Of a stretch of 64,000 nucleotides of DNA, positions 46,230-57,977 are shown piece by piece. The notes under the pieces are model-generated. The model was not told the DNA's origin, searched no databases, and saw nothing but the letters and a program-made list of their open reading frames with translations. The translations under genes were made by a program, and so were the position numbers. The DNA comes from Erodium maritimum (taxonomy: Eukaryota; Streptophyta; Magnoliopsida; Geraniales; Geraniaceae): NCBI GenBank assembly GCA_963921825.1, contig OY997594.1:6577001-6641000 (forward strand). Direction: 5' to 3'. Within the stretch, counting starts at the first letter, position 1. The number at the start of each line of letters is the position of its first letter.

Positions 46230-48614
46230 GAGGTTACTCCATGGTCTAACCCTCTACTACACTTAATTGTCAAATCCAAACCCTATACTATTGAAATTGT
46301 CAAATAGTAACGAATTTCAAAACTGAATTACTAAAAACCAAAAAATAGTGTTTATAGGCTAAAATTTTTTATTAAGCAAATGTTCTATAATTCTATAGAA
46401 CAAAGCAAGAAAAGATCCAGACAGATCATTTCCTCAGACCATTACCAGCTCCAAAGAGCGAAAAAGAAAATACAAGAGAAAAAACGCCTTGAATAATTCC
46501 TAACAGGATTTAAGCAAGTGAAACGGTTGGAAACCGGAACAAGGGATAAAGCAAGTTCTGACTTCTTGTTCTTCCTGCCCTCGGCATCCTTCACAAAGGC
46601 CAAAGCACAAAGATCGACGGGTTTATGGCCAATTTTCGAACTGTACCTCCACTTACCCGAGCTATCATTTTTGGCAACGTCTACAAAAAAGCGTCCCGTT
46701 TTATCCCCTCTATCAGCAGAGGTTCTGGCTCTTGTCTGATAAACCACGGTTGGTGGGACAGTCACCTTCGAATGACCCTTCTTTGGACGTCCACGTTTCT
46801 TTCGCTCGGCCGGTTTTTCCAAGGCTTACTTCCATGGACTTCCTTGTAACCCGATTTCCAGAAACGGTACAGCATTCCGAGAGAGATTGTCATTTTCCAC
46901 CGATCCCACAGCTAGCGGGCCTAAAATATGACTAAAAACGGTGGCCAAACTCGGGTTCTCACACGCCAGCAAATTAGTGGCTTGGCTTAACTCAAAACCA
47001 CCCAAAACCGGCCCAAAGCCTCCTTTGGATGGACCCAACCTGAACAGGTCATTGTTTGGATCAGGCCCACTCTGAATAACAACTCCTAGCCCATTTGTAG
47101 TCCCAGGCTTCTGAACCATTGACATGCTTGGAAACGAATCGGATGACACCGTGATCGTCGGCGATACCTCTCCCGAAACCATAGGAGATTGATTCAAAAA
47201 AGGAAACCCTGGCGAAAAGGACTCTTTCTGAATCGACATCCCTTGAATCAAGGGATCAGTGGGCACCAAAGTCGCATCTGTTGATAGTTCCGTGATCAAC
47301 GACGTAGTCAATCTCGGATCCACGCAGTTTGAATTCGAAACAGGATTCCCTTTCGAAGAAACCAACCCTGGAAACATGGAGTCACCGATGGAAACAGGGG
47401 CGTCTGAAACAAGGTGTTGCAGGGCATCGGCATCATGAGGACGCGGCGGAGGAGTGGTCGCCGACAAATGTAAAGGTGTCCGGGTGCTGGCAATCTCACG
47501 ATGGTGCTCCTGCCCCTCACCGGACTACCGAAACAGCTCACTGGGACAAGTCTCCGGTTCAGGACGCAAAACAGAGCAAGTGCTCTGTTTTGCCTCTCCG
47601 ACTAAACCAGTCGCCGGAGATTGAATAAAACGCCGCGAGAAAGCGACGAATAGGACGTGTCCATTCAGCTTGAAGCCGTTCAACGTTTCAATCGCCTGAG
47701 CAGCATCAAAATTCGATGAAAACCATATGAAACCGAAGAAGAAACCTTTCTTATTCGGTCTCTTCAGCAAAGTTAGGGAAATGATGTCTCCGAACTGGAG
47801 AAACATGGCTTTGAACGACTCTTCCGAGAAAGGGTACGGTAAGTTTCGCACATACACCTCCGTTGCAGTCTCCATGCACTGGGTTCGGGTTCGTCGCCGG
47901 CGGCCTGTAACTCCGTCCGTAACCATTCCCCAGTCCTCCTTTTGGACAGAGGCATCAGGAGGAGCATTCACAACCTCGTCTATAAGCTTCCCCTTCTCTG
48001 TGGCTGGAGCAGCTACGTTGCTCTGTTAGACTCGGACCACCGGGCTGGTAATGGTCGCAGCGTGAGAAGGTAGTGTTGCAGAGCCTCCACGATTCCCCTG
48101 TTTGGAGTCCTTGATTGATCTACCACTAGGACAGCATAAAGATCAATACTCATGGTACAGGGACAAGAGATTCGAGCAGAAGGAGAAAAAGGGTACAACA
48201 CCCACACCGTCGCCGGCAAAGGAGATCCGACTAGCCTTTAGAGAGCGTTTTTGCGTCATCCTAGTTCAACAGTGAATCACGTGCGTCTCACGTGACTCAT
48301 TTTATAATGGAGCTTGGGCGAGCTGAGGTCACGAAGAGATGAAATTCGAAGCTCGGACACAAAGAAATGAAGTTCGAAGAGCTGAGATGAAGAGATGAGG
48401 TCACGAAGAGATGAAGTTAGGACAAGTTAACGTCCGAAGGAAGAACATATTTGAGGGTAAACTCGACTTTTCACTTGGCCAAGTTAACGTCCGTTTAAAA
48501 TTAGAAATAGTTGGCTATTTCAGTTAATTGACTGTTACTACATGGCAATTTCAATAGTTATTGTTTGGGTTTAACAATTTCTGAAAGTTGGGCGTTAGGA
48601 CATGGAGTAACCCC
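46230..48614. mobile_element. Mutator-like TIR element (2.4 kb) carrying LINE ORF1 sequence, in unit 3
   Basis: Ends GAGGTTACTCCATGG... and ...CATGGAGTAACCCC are inverted repeats; weaker similarity continues for about 100 bp (AATTGTCAAATCCAAACC-type words). Flanked by the perfect 9-bp duplication ATTTATTAA (46221-46229 and 48615-48623). Units 1 and 2 lack it. No transposase; the interior is the ORF1-like sequence listed separately. Confidence 0.8.
46376..48270 (-). mobile_element. LINE ORF1-like sequence (RRM protein), without ORF2
   Basis: On the minus strand an RRM-type segment reads VYVRNLPYPFSEESFKAMFL, then FGDIISLTLL and NKKGFFFGFIWFSS (47880-47650), followed by a Pro/Ser-rich linker and a basic segment KKRGRPKKGHSK (about 46800), in three overlapping open frames (47971-47525, 47467-46826, 46822-46442). 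At least two frameshifts separate them, so it is not functional. After the last stop, the minus strand ends TTTGCTTAATAAAAAATTTT, a LINE-like 3' end, with no reverse-transcriptase region between. RRM-bearing ORF1 is known from plant L1 elements; this would be an ORF1-only (half-L1) copy, or a MULE capture of ORF1. Confidence 0.55.
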
Positions 48615-49020
48615 ATTTATTAATTATGCTTAACTTTAACTTCTACCGTTAATATAAGTAATTGTACCAAGTTTTAGGTAGACTTCAACTATTTCTATGG
48701 ATAGACTAAAAAATGAAATAATAATATATGAATCTAAATGTGAAGTTAATAACCCATGCATGCGATAAGTGGTGATCGTACGTGACATACACATGTCGTT
48801 TCAAAATATATGTGGTAATATATATTAAAACTATAATATAAAAAAAATTAGTTGACAATCATTTTAAAATTGTGAAATGACCTTTACCTTGATCCTATTT
48901 ATCGGCGCGATTTGGGTTTGGCACAAATTCGGTTGACTTCTCATTGAAGAGCGACTATTCAATGTCGTTGTATGGATCTTCATAGATGTGATGGTGGGGG
49001 ATTGCCCCCCGAGACTTGTC

Positions 49021-49290
49021 GATGGATCCGAATAAACAAGGAGGTAATGCGACAGTATCGATCCTTGTTAGGGCGGCGATGCGATTTTAGGGCCGATTAT
49101 CCCTATTTGAGGCCGCGACGAAGGCGTTTTTTTGGCCCCAGGGGTCTCTTCATAATCAATCGGTGGGGAACAACCTTTCTAGTCTCCTCAAAGTACATCC
49201 ATTTCTGACTCCCTTGTATAATCAACACATATAGATTTATGGGGCCCATGATCTGAACAATAACACTTTTCGTCTTATTTGAAGATCTCA
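49021..49290 (+). pseudogene. Decayed third copy of the 62-codon unit ORF
   Basis: Aligns by eye with the ORFs at 23199 and 43729 but is no longer open. It also carries a 58-bp insert (49160-49217) flanked by the 8-bp repeat ATAATCAA (49152-49159 and 49218-49225). This argues against selection on the ORF. Confidence 0.6.
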
Positions 49291-49330
49291 TCGGCTTGTG
49301 TACGGAACACTATATAGTAATATTGGGTAT

Positions 49331-50792
49331 TGACGCCTTACGATTTTTGCAAATAAAGTGGCACGATAAGCGTATCGGTCGTCAAGTAGTATTTTTGGAA
49401 TTTAAGTTCCGGATTTATCGTACCCAGGGGAGCACAAGATAAGAAATTCCTATTCGGAGTTGTTATTAAGATGTTTCGGTAAAAATGTGGTTTTGGTTTT
49501 AAAACATGTAATGTAAACAATAACGAAAATATGAACAAGTATTCAGGTAAATCAGAAGAGATTAGAATCAGTGAAAAAGCAATCCAGGGTATGGGTTCAT
49601 GTAGATCATTCCCACATATTGAATAACGATAACTATTGTGAAGTTTGACTATTATAGGGGCAACGAATTATCTCTATGCTAGTCCTAACTTCTCCCGAAT
49701 GTTTCAGACCCTAATGGAATCTAACCACCTAGTTCTCCCGAATCAAGGTGTAGGAAGACCCAAAGCATGGCGTTCTTTTATAATTTCTAACTTTTAATAC
49801 AAATCTATGGCTATTTCAATTGTGTTGACCTAGCTATCCCTAGTATAGATTTAAACCCAAATTATTATTGATTTTAGACTAATTACGATCCTCATCTCTC
49901 GAGTGTTGGACTCTAATTCAACTCATCTATCAAGATTACATGGAAGATAGAGCATTAGAGTAAATCAATAACAAACCCTAACTATATTCAACATTCACAA
50001 CATTATGCATTCAATACATGGAAATTCAAACCTCTAAATCCCCCATAACCCTAGATTATAGAGTTCAGCTACTCATGGAGAAAGAAGAAGAAGATGAAAA
50101 AGAGCACCCATAAACAATCATCATATTGAAAGAGTAGCGGAAATAAAATACCAATGTAGGATTACAATGGTTGAATTCAAGATCAAATCCTTCTCTCTCA
50201 CACTCTCTTCTCCAAAGAATCTTGCCAAAGTTGATCATCTTCCTTCAAGCTTCAAAGTTCTCAAATCTCCCATTTCTAGCTCCATAGGATTGTCCCAAAT
50301 ACAAGTTATTTCTCTCCAAATTCATGCTCCTTTATTTCTCTCCAAATTCATACTCCTTTATATATAGGGCTTCAAGATCCTTTTGCCTTCTCAATTTTGG
50401 ATTTGAAATAGGAAAATTTCCCCTTTTAAGCAGAAAATAAATCTGAAAGTCGGAAAGCCTCGCATGGGCCTGATAGAGGGTTGGAACGGACTTGTCTTCT
50501 TGATAAAAGTTGTAGTTTTCTAAATTTCCTTGGATTTGACATACAATATGAGGCAATCAGAGTTTGTATGAAGAAGTTATGCTCTTCGTAAAATCAGTCA
50601 GCCTCCAAAACTCCTTAAACCAATTTTTCCTCCATTTTAGCTATTTTTGGATCAAAGCACCTACAAAACACAATGAGAGACACAATACGAGTAACGAGAG
50701 CAAAATGGATCAAATTATCCAACCCCGGGAATAAAAAGCTCAAGAATGTGGGCTAAAAACATATAAAATCAGTGCAATTTATGTCCACATCA
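49331..50792 (-). mobile_element. Solo LTR, probably Ty3-gypsy, in unit 3
   Basis: 1.46 kb insert absent from units 1 and 2. Minus strand starts TGATGTGGACATAAATTGC and ends CGTAAGGCGTCA, so TG..CA ends; no coding region. Flanks GGTAT and TGTAT are a near-match 5-bp duplication sharing GTAT. A partial relative lies at 52937-53801. Family assignment rests on the general look of such LTRs. Confidence 0.65.
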
Positions 50793-51185
50793 TGTATGTT
50801 TTGAATTGTAATAAGGTAGTAGAACGATTGTTCAGGCACTACAGCGCTAATATTTTATTTAGTTGGGCTCTTATTTACTCATGGATTTGAAATCGTAACG
50901 TACAAGGTAACTAATTTGGTTGTCGAACCAGAATTCCCTAGGGCCGACCACGTCTCAAACTGGATACCAGTTTAATGTTTATGGTTTATGGCCGGTGTTC
51001 CCTTGTACCGCTTTATTATATATAATAGTCTTGCTTTAAAAAAATCACAATATGAATATAGTTTTTCATTATTATCTTAGATTAATAGTTGAATAAATGT
51101 ATACAAACATAACTGATACAATCTAATACAACACGAATATATTGTTATTTGTTTTCCCTCTTGAAATCAAGACTAGTTTTTTTTA

Positions 51186-52754
51186 GGGTAATTTTCACCT
51201 CAATACCCTAACTATTAATTTTTTTCACCTCAATACCCTAACTATTAATTTTTTTCACCTCAATACCCTAACTATTTTTAGTGGCACCTCAATAGCCTAG
51301 AATGACATTTTGTGTCACTTTAGTACCTACCGTTAGTTTCAGTCTATTTTCCATCCATTTTACCATCCAAACACCTAAAAAGTCCATAATACCCCCCACT
51401 AACAGCCAAATTTTCAAACTAATGCCATTGATTTTTTTAAAAAAATCATTTATTTATTTTATGAAAATCTATTTTTAATTTTAAAAAATTACATTTATTT
51501 TAAAAAATTCAAATATTATTTTTAAAAAGCAATATTTAATTTTAAAATAAGATTTTATTTTTTAAAAAACATTTTTTATTTTTTAAAAATCATATTTTAT
51601 TTTTGAAAAAGCAGTATTTATTTAAAAAAAATTAATTTTTACTTTTATTTTTAAATTTTAGTTTGTATTATAAAAAATCAGATTTTATTATAAAAAAAAT
51701 CAAATTTAAATTTAAAAATATCAGTTTTTACTTTTAAAAATATCAGATTTTATTTAAAACATTAGTTATTTTTTTAAATTCAGCTTTTATTTAAAAAATA
51801 AATTAGAAATAATATTTTGTTTTTAAAATATACTGAAAATATATTTTATTTAAAAATATATATCATATATTTTTATATTTTTTAATTACTGTTTTAACCT
51901 TTTTTTGTTTAATTCATATCTTATTAAATTCATTTTATTTATTTATTTTTTCAATTTGCTACCCTTCTTCAACCTCAGAACACTAGCTATTTTTTTTCAA
52001 TTCACTACCCTTCTTCAATTTACCATCTGATTTTTTAAAAACCCCAACAGACACCAAGCTCGTCTTCCCCTACTTCAAAATCATCAATTTCCCCAAATCA
52101 AAAACGAAAACCCCAAAATTACAAATCTTCTAAACCCAAAACGATCTTCCAAACCAAGTTCGAATCCTAAACTCACAAAATCAATCAAACTCAGTTCATA
52201 AAAAAAATAAAAGAAAGGAAAGAGACGAAGGGGTTCGACCCTTGCTAGATTCAGCAGCGCCGACACCGCTGTGGCGTCCTCCATGATCCCCACCCGCCCG
52301 TCCTTCACCACCAGCGAGAACATCGGCGGCACGGCGCCGAGCTTGATCACGGTGTCGCGCTTGGAGCCGATGATGGACCGGTAGGCCTCATCGGCGACGA
52401 GTAGGCTGTGGAGGTTGGCGGCGCAGGACTGGACGACGGATTCGGAGGAGGTAGAGCAGTGGTGGGAGAGAATGGGGTGTTTTGGGTATGAAAGGGAGAG
52501 AAGAACAGAGGCATGGGAGAGAAAATTAAATCAGTTTAGGGTTTGAAGAGATAAGGGGTGTTTTGGGTATTTTTTTAAAAATTGGGGTCATGTGCCAGGC
52601 ACATGACCAATTTCCACCCAAAATGGATGAAAAATTGACGGTAGGTATCAAAGTGAAAAAAAATGCATTCTAGGGTATTGAGTTGCCACTCAAAATAGTT
52701 AAGGTATTGAGGTGAAAAAAATTAATAGTTAGGGTACTGAGGTGAAAATCACCC
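51186..52754. mobile_element. Pack-MULE with a U-box/ARM gene fragment
   Basis: TIRs start GGGTAATTTTCACCTCAATA and end GAGGTGAAAATCACCC, with sub-repeats of the CACCTCAATACCCTAACTAT word on the left. Flanks are T-rich (about T8A versus T6A), so the target duplication is blurred. The element seems to sit in the poly-T (minus-strand poly-A) of the LINE to its right. The interior is extremely AT-rich up to 52080, then GC-rich host-like DNA. No transposase. Confidence 0.75.
52230..52462 (-). pseudogene. Captured fragment of a plant U-box/ARM-repeat E3 ligase gene (PUB family)
   Basis: The minus strand reads ESVVQSCAANLHSLLVADEA, then YRSIIGSKRD, IKLGAVPPMFSLVVKDGRVG, IMEDATAV and SALLNLARVEPL. 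These are recognisable blocks of the ARM region of PUB45/PUB6-type U-box proteins, but joined with intervening family sequence missing between SKRD and IKLGAVPP and between DATAV and SALLNL. The codon composition is GC-rich, unlike the rest of the element. A short ORF extends to 52084. It could give antisense or small RNA against the parent gene; it is not a functional ligase (no U-box). Confidence 0.7.
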
Positions 52755-52936
52755 TTTTTTAATAATTGTAAACGAGGTATTATTAGAAGTCGGCAATAGG
52801 AACACGATGAAATGGTTTGGGGATAAGGCCCCCTTGCCAATTCCAGATAGAGGGTGAACAGGCCACCCTGGCAAGCCAGTGAGCTGCTTTGTTCGTTGTC
52901 TGTTTAACGAAATCGAGTTGCACACGACCCATTTTC

Positions 52937-53801
52937 TAGTCTAGATTGAAACTCGAGCTATTTAATTATTTTTTCCTCTTCTTAACCTCATTTCTCAATT
53001 GTTGGTTAGCAAGATTAAATCATACATCACGTGATCAAGGTAATGAAGCATTACGAACGGAATTAAATAATCACTTTCCTAGATACTAGTTTGACAAGTG
53101 TACATACAAACATGTTAACTCAATTCATCACATCGTTCCCCTAGCTCTAGGTCAATATGAATTTAGTTCATAGTAAATAAATAATACCACAAGGAAATGA
53201 TAAAAACCATGATACTCATATCAATCCAATAAAGTAATACGATTGTCACAATGTAATCAAACCTACGAAGAAACCTTAGATGATAAATTACTATCTCTCC
53301 TTTGATCTTCAATCCTTCTCCAAAGCCCCAAGTCTGTGTTTTTCTCTCCAAAAACATGATACCATCAATTATGACCTAAAGTCCTTTTTATATCGAGAGC
53401 CAAATCTCATTAAAACGGGAAACACATCTGGAAAATACGTTTTGACGTTTGCACGATCGCTTGCACGCCGTGCATTTTCCAATGTATCTTTAGTTGCACG
53501 GCAACTTGCACGCCGTGCAAATTACCGGTGCATTCTTCTGGCGCTTCTGTTCTAAAATGCACGGTTAGATGCACGACAAGCAACTAACCAGTGTATTTTA
53601 CAGGCACTTCTTCCCAACTTCCAATTCCGCTCCGTTTCGCTCTCGAATTGTCCTTTTTACTCCAAATGCTTGGCAAACCCTGAAATAGGACCAATTACAC
53701 CAAATGAGAGTAAAATGCATCAACATATACTTACTCAGGACTAAAAAGAACATAAATGTGGCTAATGACATCTAAAATAGATGTATTTTATGTCCGCATC
53801 A
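52937..53801 (-). mobile_element. Partial LTR related to the one at 49331, inside the LINE
   Basis: The right end, TGATGCGGACATAAAATAC on the minus strand (53801 downwards), matches the start of the 49331-50792 LTR. The left part resembles only its middle, so it is truncated. Left and right LINE flanks share CACAC next to the borders. No coding domain. Confidence 0.55.
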
Positions 53802-54923
53802 CACGTCCTCGAGTTTTGAAAGAAGGGAATACAATCGTTAACGACTATCCCTAAGGGAGAGTTTGAGATTCTCCCCTTGATGATCATATACACTCTGATC
53901 TTGCAATCATTCATGATAGATACTTTCTGACGTGGTTCCTTCTTCATCCACTATAGGGCGTTTCTAATGGCATAAGCCTCTATCAATCCCGGGTTATGAG
54001 AACCAGGGAAAGAGGTAGAACGAGCTTGGAATACTTGACCTGTTTCGTCTCTACATACCCAACTGGTGCCTACTAGTCCGAAAGCCACAAATAGAGCGCC
54101 ACCTATATTCACTGTCATCGATCCCACATGAGGGTGAGCCCACCTGGTATTTACCTCCGTAGTAAGGTGGGTTGGTAACAAAAATCCCTTTTTGGTTCAA
54201 GATTTGGCCTCCAGCCATCTTGCATTCAGAATGTATACCGTGTGGTTAATGGTTGGGGTCGTTGTAGTTTCATTCTCCCAGACTTTCTTGTTTCTAGCCT
54301 TCCAAATCTCACACAATAGACATCCTACGTCCCCCTTCTGGCCGGGAGATAGAGTGTTAAAGTGTCTCTCAGCCTCTTAACAATGTCCTCAAGTTCAGTA
54401 GATAAACTCCATCCACTGAGTTTCCAGTATTCTGTCTCCATGGGGCAAGTGACGAGGAGGTGCATTTCCTATTCCACTCCAATTTGGCACATCGGGAAAG
54501 AATTTACCACATCCACCCTTCGAGTTCTCAGTCTAGTAGAAATTTGTAGGCGTCTTACGCATGTTCGCCAGAGGAAAGTACAAATCTTAGGAAGGACATC
54601 CATGCCCTAAATTGACGCCCAAACCTCTAAAGGTGTATTGGGTACTGAATTAGTATAGTAGAGAATGCCATATGCCGACCGAACCGTGTATTGGTCAAGC
54701 TGTTCTCCCGACCAATACCATAGGTCTCCAACGACCGAGTTGCTTGTCGGCGCCTCCAAAAGGGCCAATTTGTCTCTGTTATTGAAGGATCTGGCGATAA
54801 TCTCCGTATCCATTGTCTCGTTCTTGTCTTCATAAGGCTTGCCACATTCAGGTGGTCTAGTTTTGAGGCCTCCGAGGAGATCCACGGACCTGCTCCTATT
54901 GTTTGATCGAGGTAGATGTCCCA

Positions 54924-57900
54924 TGTGAAGACCGCTTCGGTAAAAAGGTTAATTTAATTAAATTTTAATCGTTCGGAACGTCGAGGTTGAAATCTAAATC
55001 GGTTTGGGTAAAGGCGAGGCTGAATTTCGTTTTAATTCTTTAAAAAAAAAGGAGAGTTTGGGCTGCACAGGGCAGACCCGGCCCAGAGTTGACCCAGGCC
55101 CGTGGTATATATACCCCATCTTAGGGTTTTGAGCATCAAAACCTGCTCTTCATCTCCTTCTAACGCAGCCCCTTCCCTCGTTCCGACCCCTTCTTCTTCG
55201 TTCGAACCCGACTCCCACCGACCACCTCTCCTCCCCGACCTTGAGCGTCGCCCTCGCCGCCGCTTCTCCCCGTCCAGTGAAACCCCTCCGTCGTCCTCAT
55301 AAACCCGAGCCTCCAACCTCCCTCTCCGACCACCTCTCCTCCGCTCCGTTCAGATCTAGCCACCACCACACACGGCCGAGTTCGCCAGCGCCGCCGGCTG
55401 TCCTCCTCCGTTTCTCTCTGACCTCCCTTGTTCTATCTCCTTGCGGGTTCGATTTCGGCGAGACCCTCGCCGTCCTGCGCTGTTCCGGAAGCAAGCGCGT
55501 CGGCAACGCCCCGTCGCCGGAGAGTTCGGCAGAGCCCGGGACGTCGTGATTCCGGCGGAACCCTGGCCGTACGGGCCAGATCTGAGGCGAGTTCCCGCCG
55601 TCCTCCGTCGCCTCCACTCTTTCCCACGGTGAGAAACCGAAAACGAGTTGTTTTGGGTCGTCGGCTGTAGCTTCGCCGGTGGCCGGCCGGACACAATCCG
55701 AGCCCTTTTTCTTCCCTCTTTTGATGTTCCTTGTCTCGAGCGTTCTCTTGGTTCTGGTCGGTGTGGAAAGAAATTTGCAAGAGGAAAATTGTATAAACGA
55801 GGAACAGTTCTAAATAAAAAAGGAAGAGGATTTTGAACTAAAATCTGTTTTAAAAAGGGAAGTAAGCTAAAACGAATTTGGATTCAAAGTTGTTGTGAAT
55901 CAGAACTTTTGAAAATCAGTCCCAAAAAGGAAAACAGAAAAGATTTCGGTTTTGTGATTAAAAGGGAAAATCAGTTTTAAAATAAAAGGGAATTAAAATC
56001 AATTTGGTTTAATAACGGTTTTGAATCGAGGAGTTTTGAGAAACAATTTGTTAGGAAAATGAACTAAAACGACTTTAGTTTTAAAAAGGAATTAAGAGGA
56101 ACAATCAGATTTGATTTAAAATGGATCTTGATCTGTTGAGCGTGGAACGAATAATCGGGCTGTTGAAACGGACTTAGGATGGGTTTAACAGTGGAACGCA
56201 GAATCGATGCCTTGGGAACCGTGTCTCGAAATCCATGCACCGGGTTTTGTGCTCGGGGCTCGAGTACTCGAACCCGATTCGCCGTGACCCCGCTTTTATC
56301 CCGCTCGAGTTTAAAGGACAACTGTCGGTTTTAAACTGGATTAATCGTGACCTTTAAATTAACCTGGGAACCGATTCTAATTATGGCTTTCGTGTTATCT
56401 TTAGCGTCCGGCTTCGATCGAGGTGAAGCCCGGAGGTAGCGAGCCAGAACGTCAGCAGCTAGGAAAACGTAGCGGGTGTTCTTCGGTTGAGGTAGGGAAA
56501 AGTAGCCGGATCTCGGCCCTGACTAGGGAAAGTTAACTGTAGAATTGCATGTGACACCGGGGTGTCGTGGGTTATCTAGGTTATTGAATATTAGAAAAGC
56601 ACGATACGGGAACGTAGCGAATACTGGAAATGCATGTGACACTTAGTAGTGTCGTAGGAGCAAAGAACTTAGCGTTAGTAGAATTACTGGAGGCATATGA
56701 CCATGCCCGGAGGTTGTTTGTGAAACTAGCGATCTTAGGACTGTTGGAGGCATCGATTATGCCGGAGGTTGTTGTGTGTTATTTATCGTCGAGTTTGGGT
56801 GGCCTTGAGAGCCGTGTTATTTATTGTTGAGTTTGGGTGGCCTTGAGAGCCCGTGTTATTTATCGTCGAGTTTGGGTGGCCTTGAGAGCTGTGTTATTTA
56901 TCGTCGAGCTTGGGTGGCCTTGAGAGCCGTGTTACTTATCGTCGAGTTTGGGTGGCCTTGAGAGCCCGTGTTATTTATTGTTGAGTTTGGGTGGCCATGA
57001 GAGCCCTTGTGTTTGCTGTTGAGTTTGGGTGGCCATGAGAGCCCGTGTGTTATTATTGGTGTCTTGGGGTTGTTGAGCCCGTGAGTTAAGTGGTTGTGTT
57101 GGGAGGCCATGATGGCCCGTGGGGTTGTTGAACCCGAGTCTTGACTGTTGAGGTGTCTTGAGTGGTCGTGAGTGCCTGTTTGTTGAACTTGCTTGTGTTT
57201 GTGGTTGTGTTTGCCCGACCCGACTGTGTGTCGGGGAGTGGTGTGGATTTTGGCAGGTTACGAGCATTCTTTGGCTGGCCTGACCAAACTCGAGCCTCGA
57301 TAGGTTCTGAACATTCTTTGGCTAGCCTGTTCCGTGTCCGGATCCCGAAAGGTTATGAGCATTCTTTGGCTAGCCTGATCCGTGACCGGGTATCGGCAGG
57401 TTACGAGCATTCTTCGGCTGGCCTGATCCGTGTACGAGGCTCGGCAGGTTCTAAGCATTCTTCGGCTAGCCTGATCCGTGTTCGTGTCTTTGGGGAAGGT
57501 CATTGTTGGTTGCGTCGGTTTTACTTTACGAGTTTGAAGTTGAGTCTGTTGTGGAAGGTAACGGGTTGTGGTTCAGTTGAGTACTTGAGTTGGGGATTGT
57601 AGTCCTGGTGTTGGTGTTTGTTTTTAGTTTTGGTGTTACCGGCTTTATCTACTAATTATGCCTTAGTCAGTCTGTTATCCGTGGAGGTGAGCAAACGCTC
57701 ACCCCTAGCTGCTTTTCCTACAGGTATTGTTCACCGGACGGATTAGGTTAGCTCTTGAAGTTCATGGAGCTTGGAACGGAGTCTGGTCTTTGCTTTTGTT
57801 GAGTCTAGTGACGGATGTTGTACCATGTCCACTTGTTGGGACGTTTTGTATTGTAAATATTATTATTATTGAGAACTAAATGGAAATGTCAAAGCTTTTA

Positions 57901-57977
57901 TTCAAAACAGGTTCAAGTGTTTTTACGTTTCAAATGTTCGCGTCCCGAGTTCGGTTCGTTGAAATTGGGGCGTGACA
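54924..57977 (+). mobile_element. Solo LTR, Tekay-like, related to family A
   Basis: 3.05 kb, starting TGTGAAGACCGCTTCGG and ending GGGGCGTGACA, flanked by the perfect duplication TCCCA (54919-54923 and 57978-57982) inside LINE ORF2. The right half (from the word AGGTAGGGAAAAGTAGCCGG near 56490) aligns with the family A LTRs. The left half is different and GC-rich, with a TATA-like GTATATATACCCC near 55105, probably the LTR promoter. A solo LTR fossil. Confidence 0.85.
56775..57500 (+). repeat. Two minisatellites in the LTR (about 38 bp x 8, then about 47 bp x 5)
   Basis: First array around GAGTTTGGGTGGCCTTGAGA (56775-57060), second around GCATTCTTTGGCTAGCCTGA (57240-57490). The same two repeat types recur at 60970-61330 and 61610-61920 in the next LTR. 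Confidence 0.8.

Larger units (their letters stand above)
21194..51176 (+). repeat. Tandem triplication of a ~2.48-kb unit carrying a secreted-peptide gene
   Basis: Three direct copies start at the shared word TCAACCTT: unit 1 at 21194-26354, unit 2 at 26355-44681, unit 3 from 44682 to about 51176, where it is cut by a LINE and a MULE. Without later insertions units 1 and 2 shrink to about 2488 and 2478 bp. Common order: AT-rich upstream part, TATA box, 5'-UTR intron, peptide gene, AT-rich 3' part, a block around GTGGGGGATTGCCCCCCGAG with a 60-codon ORF, then an AT-rich tail (AACAAGGTAGTAAAACGATTG). Insertions in one unit are matched by uninterrupted sequence in the others. Confidence 0.92.

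Noticed and set aside
55000-55900. A GC-rich host gene with TATA box and AGGGTTTT-type leader
   Set aside because: It lies inside an LTR bounded by a perfect 5-bp duplication; it is better read as the LTR's own promoter and leader.
57162-57602. A 146-codon ORF, and similar ORFs at 61432-61911
   Set aside because: Both fall in the 47-bp minisatellites of solo LTRs.
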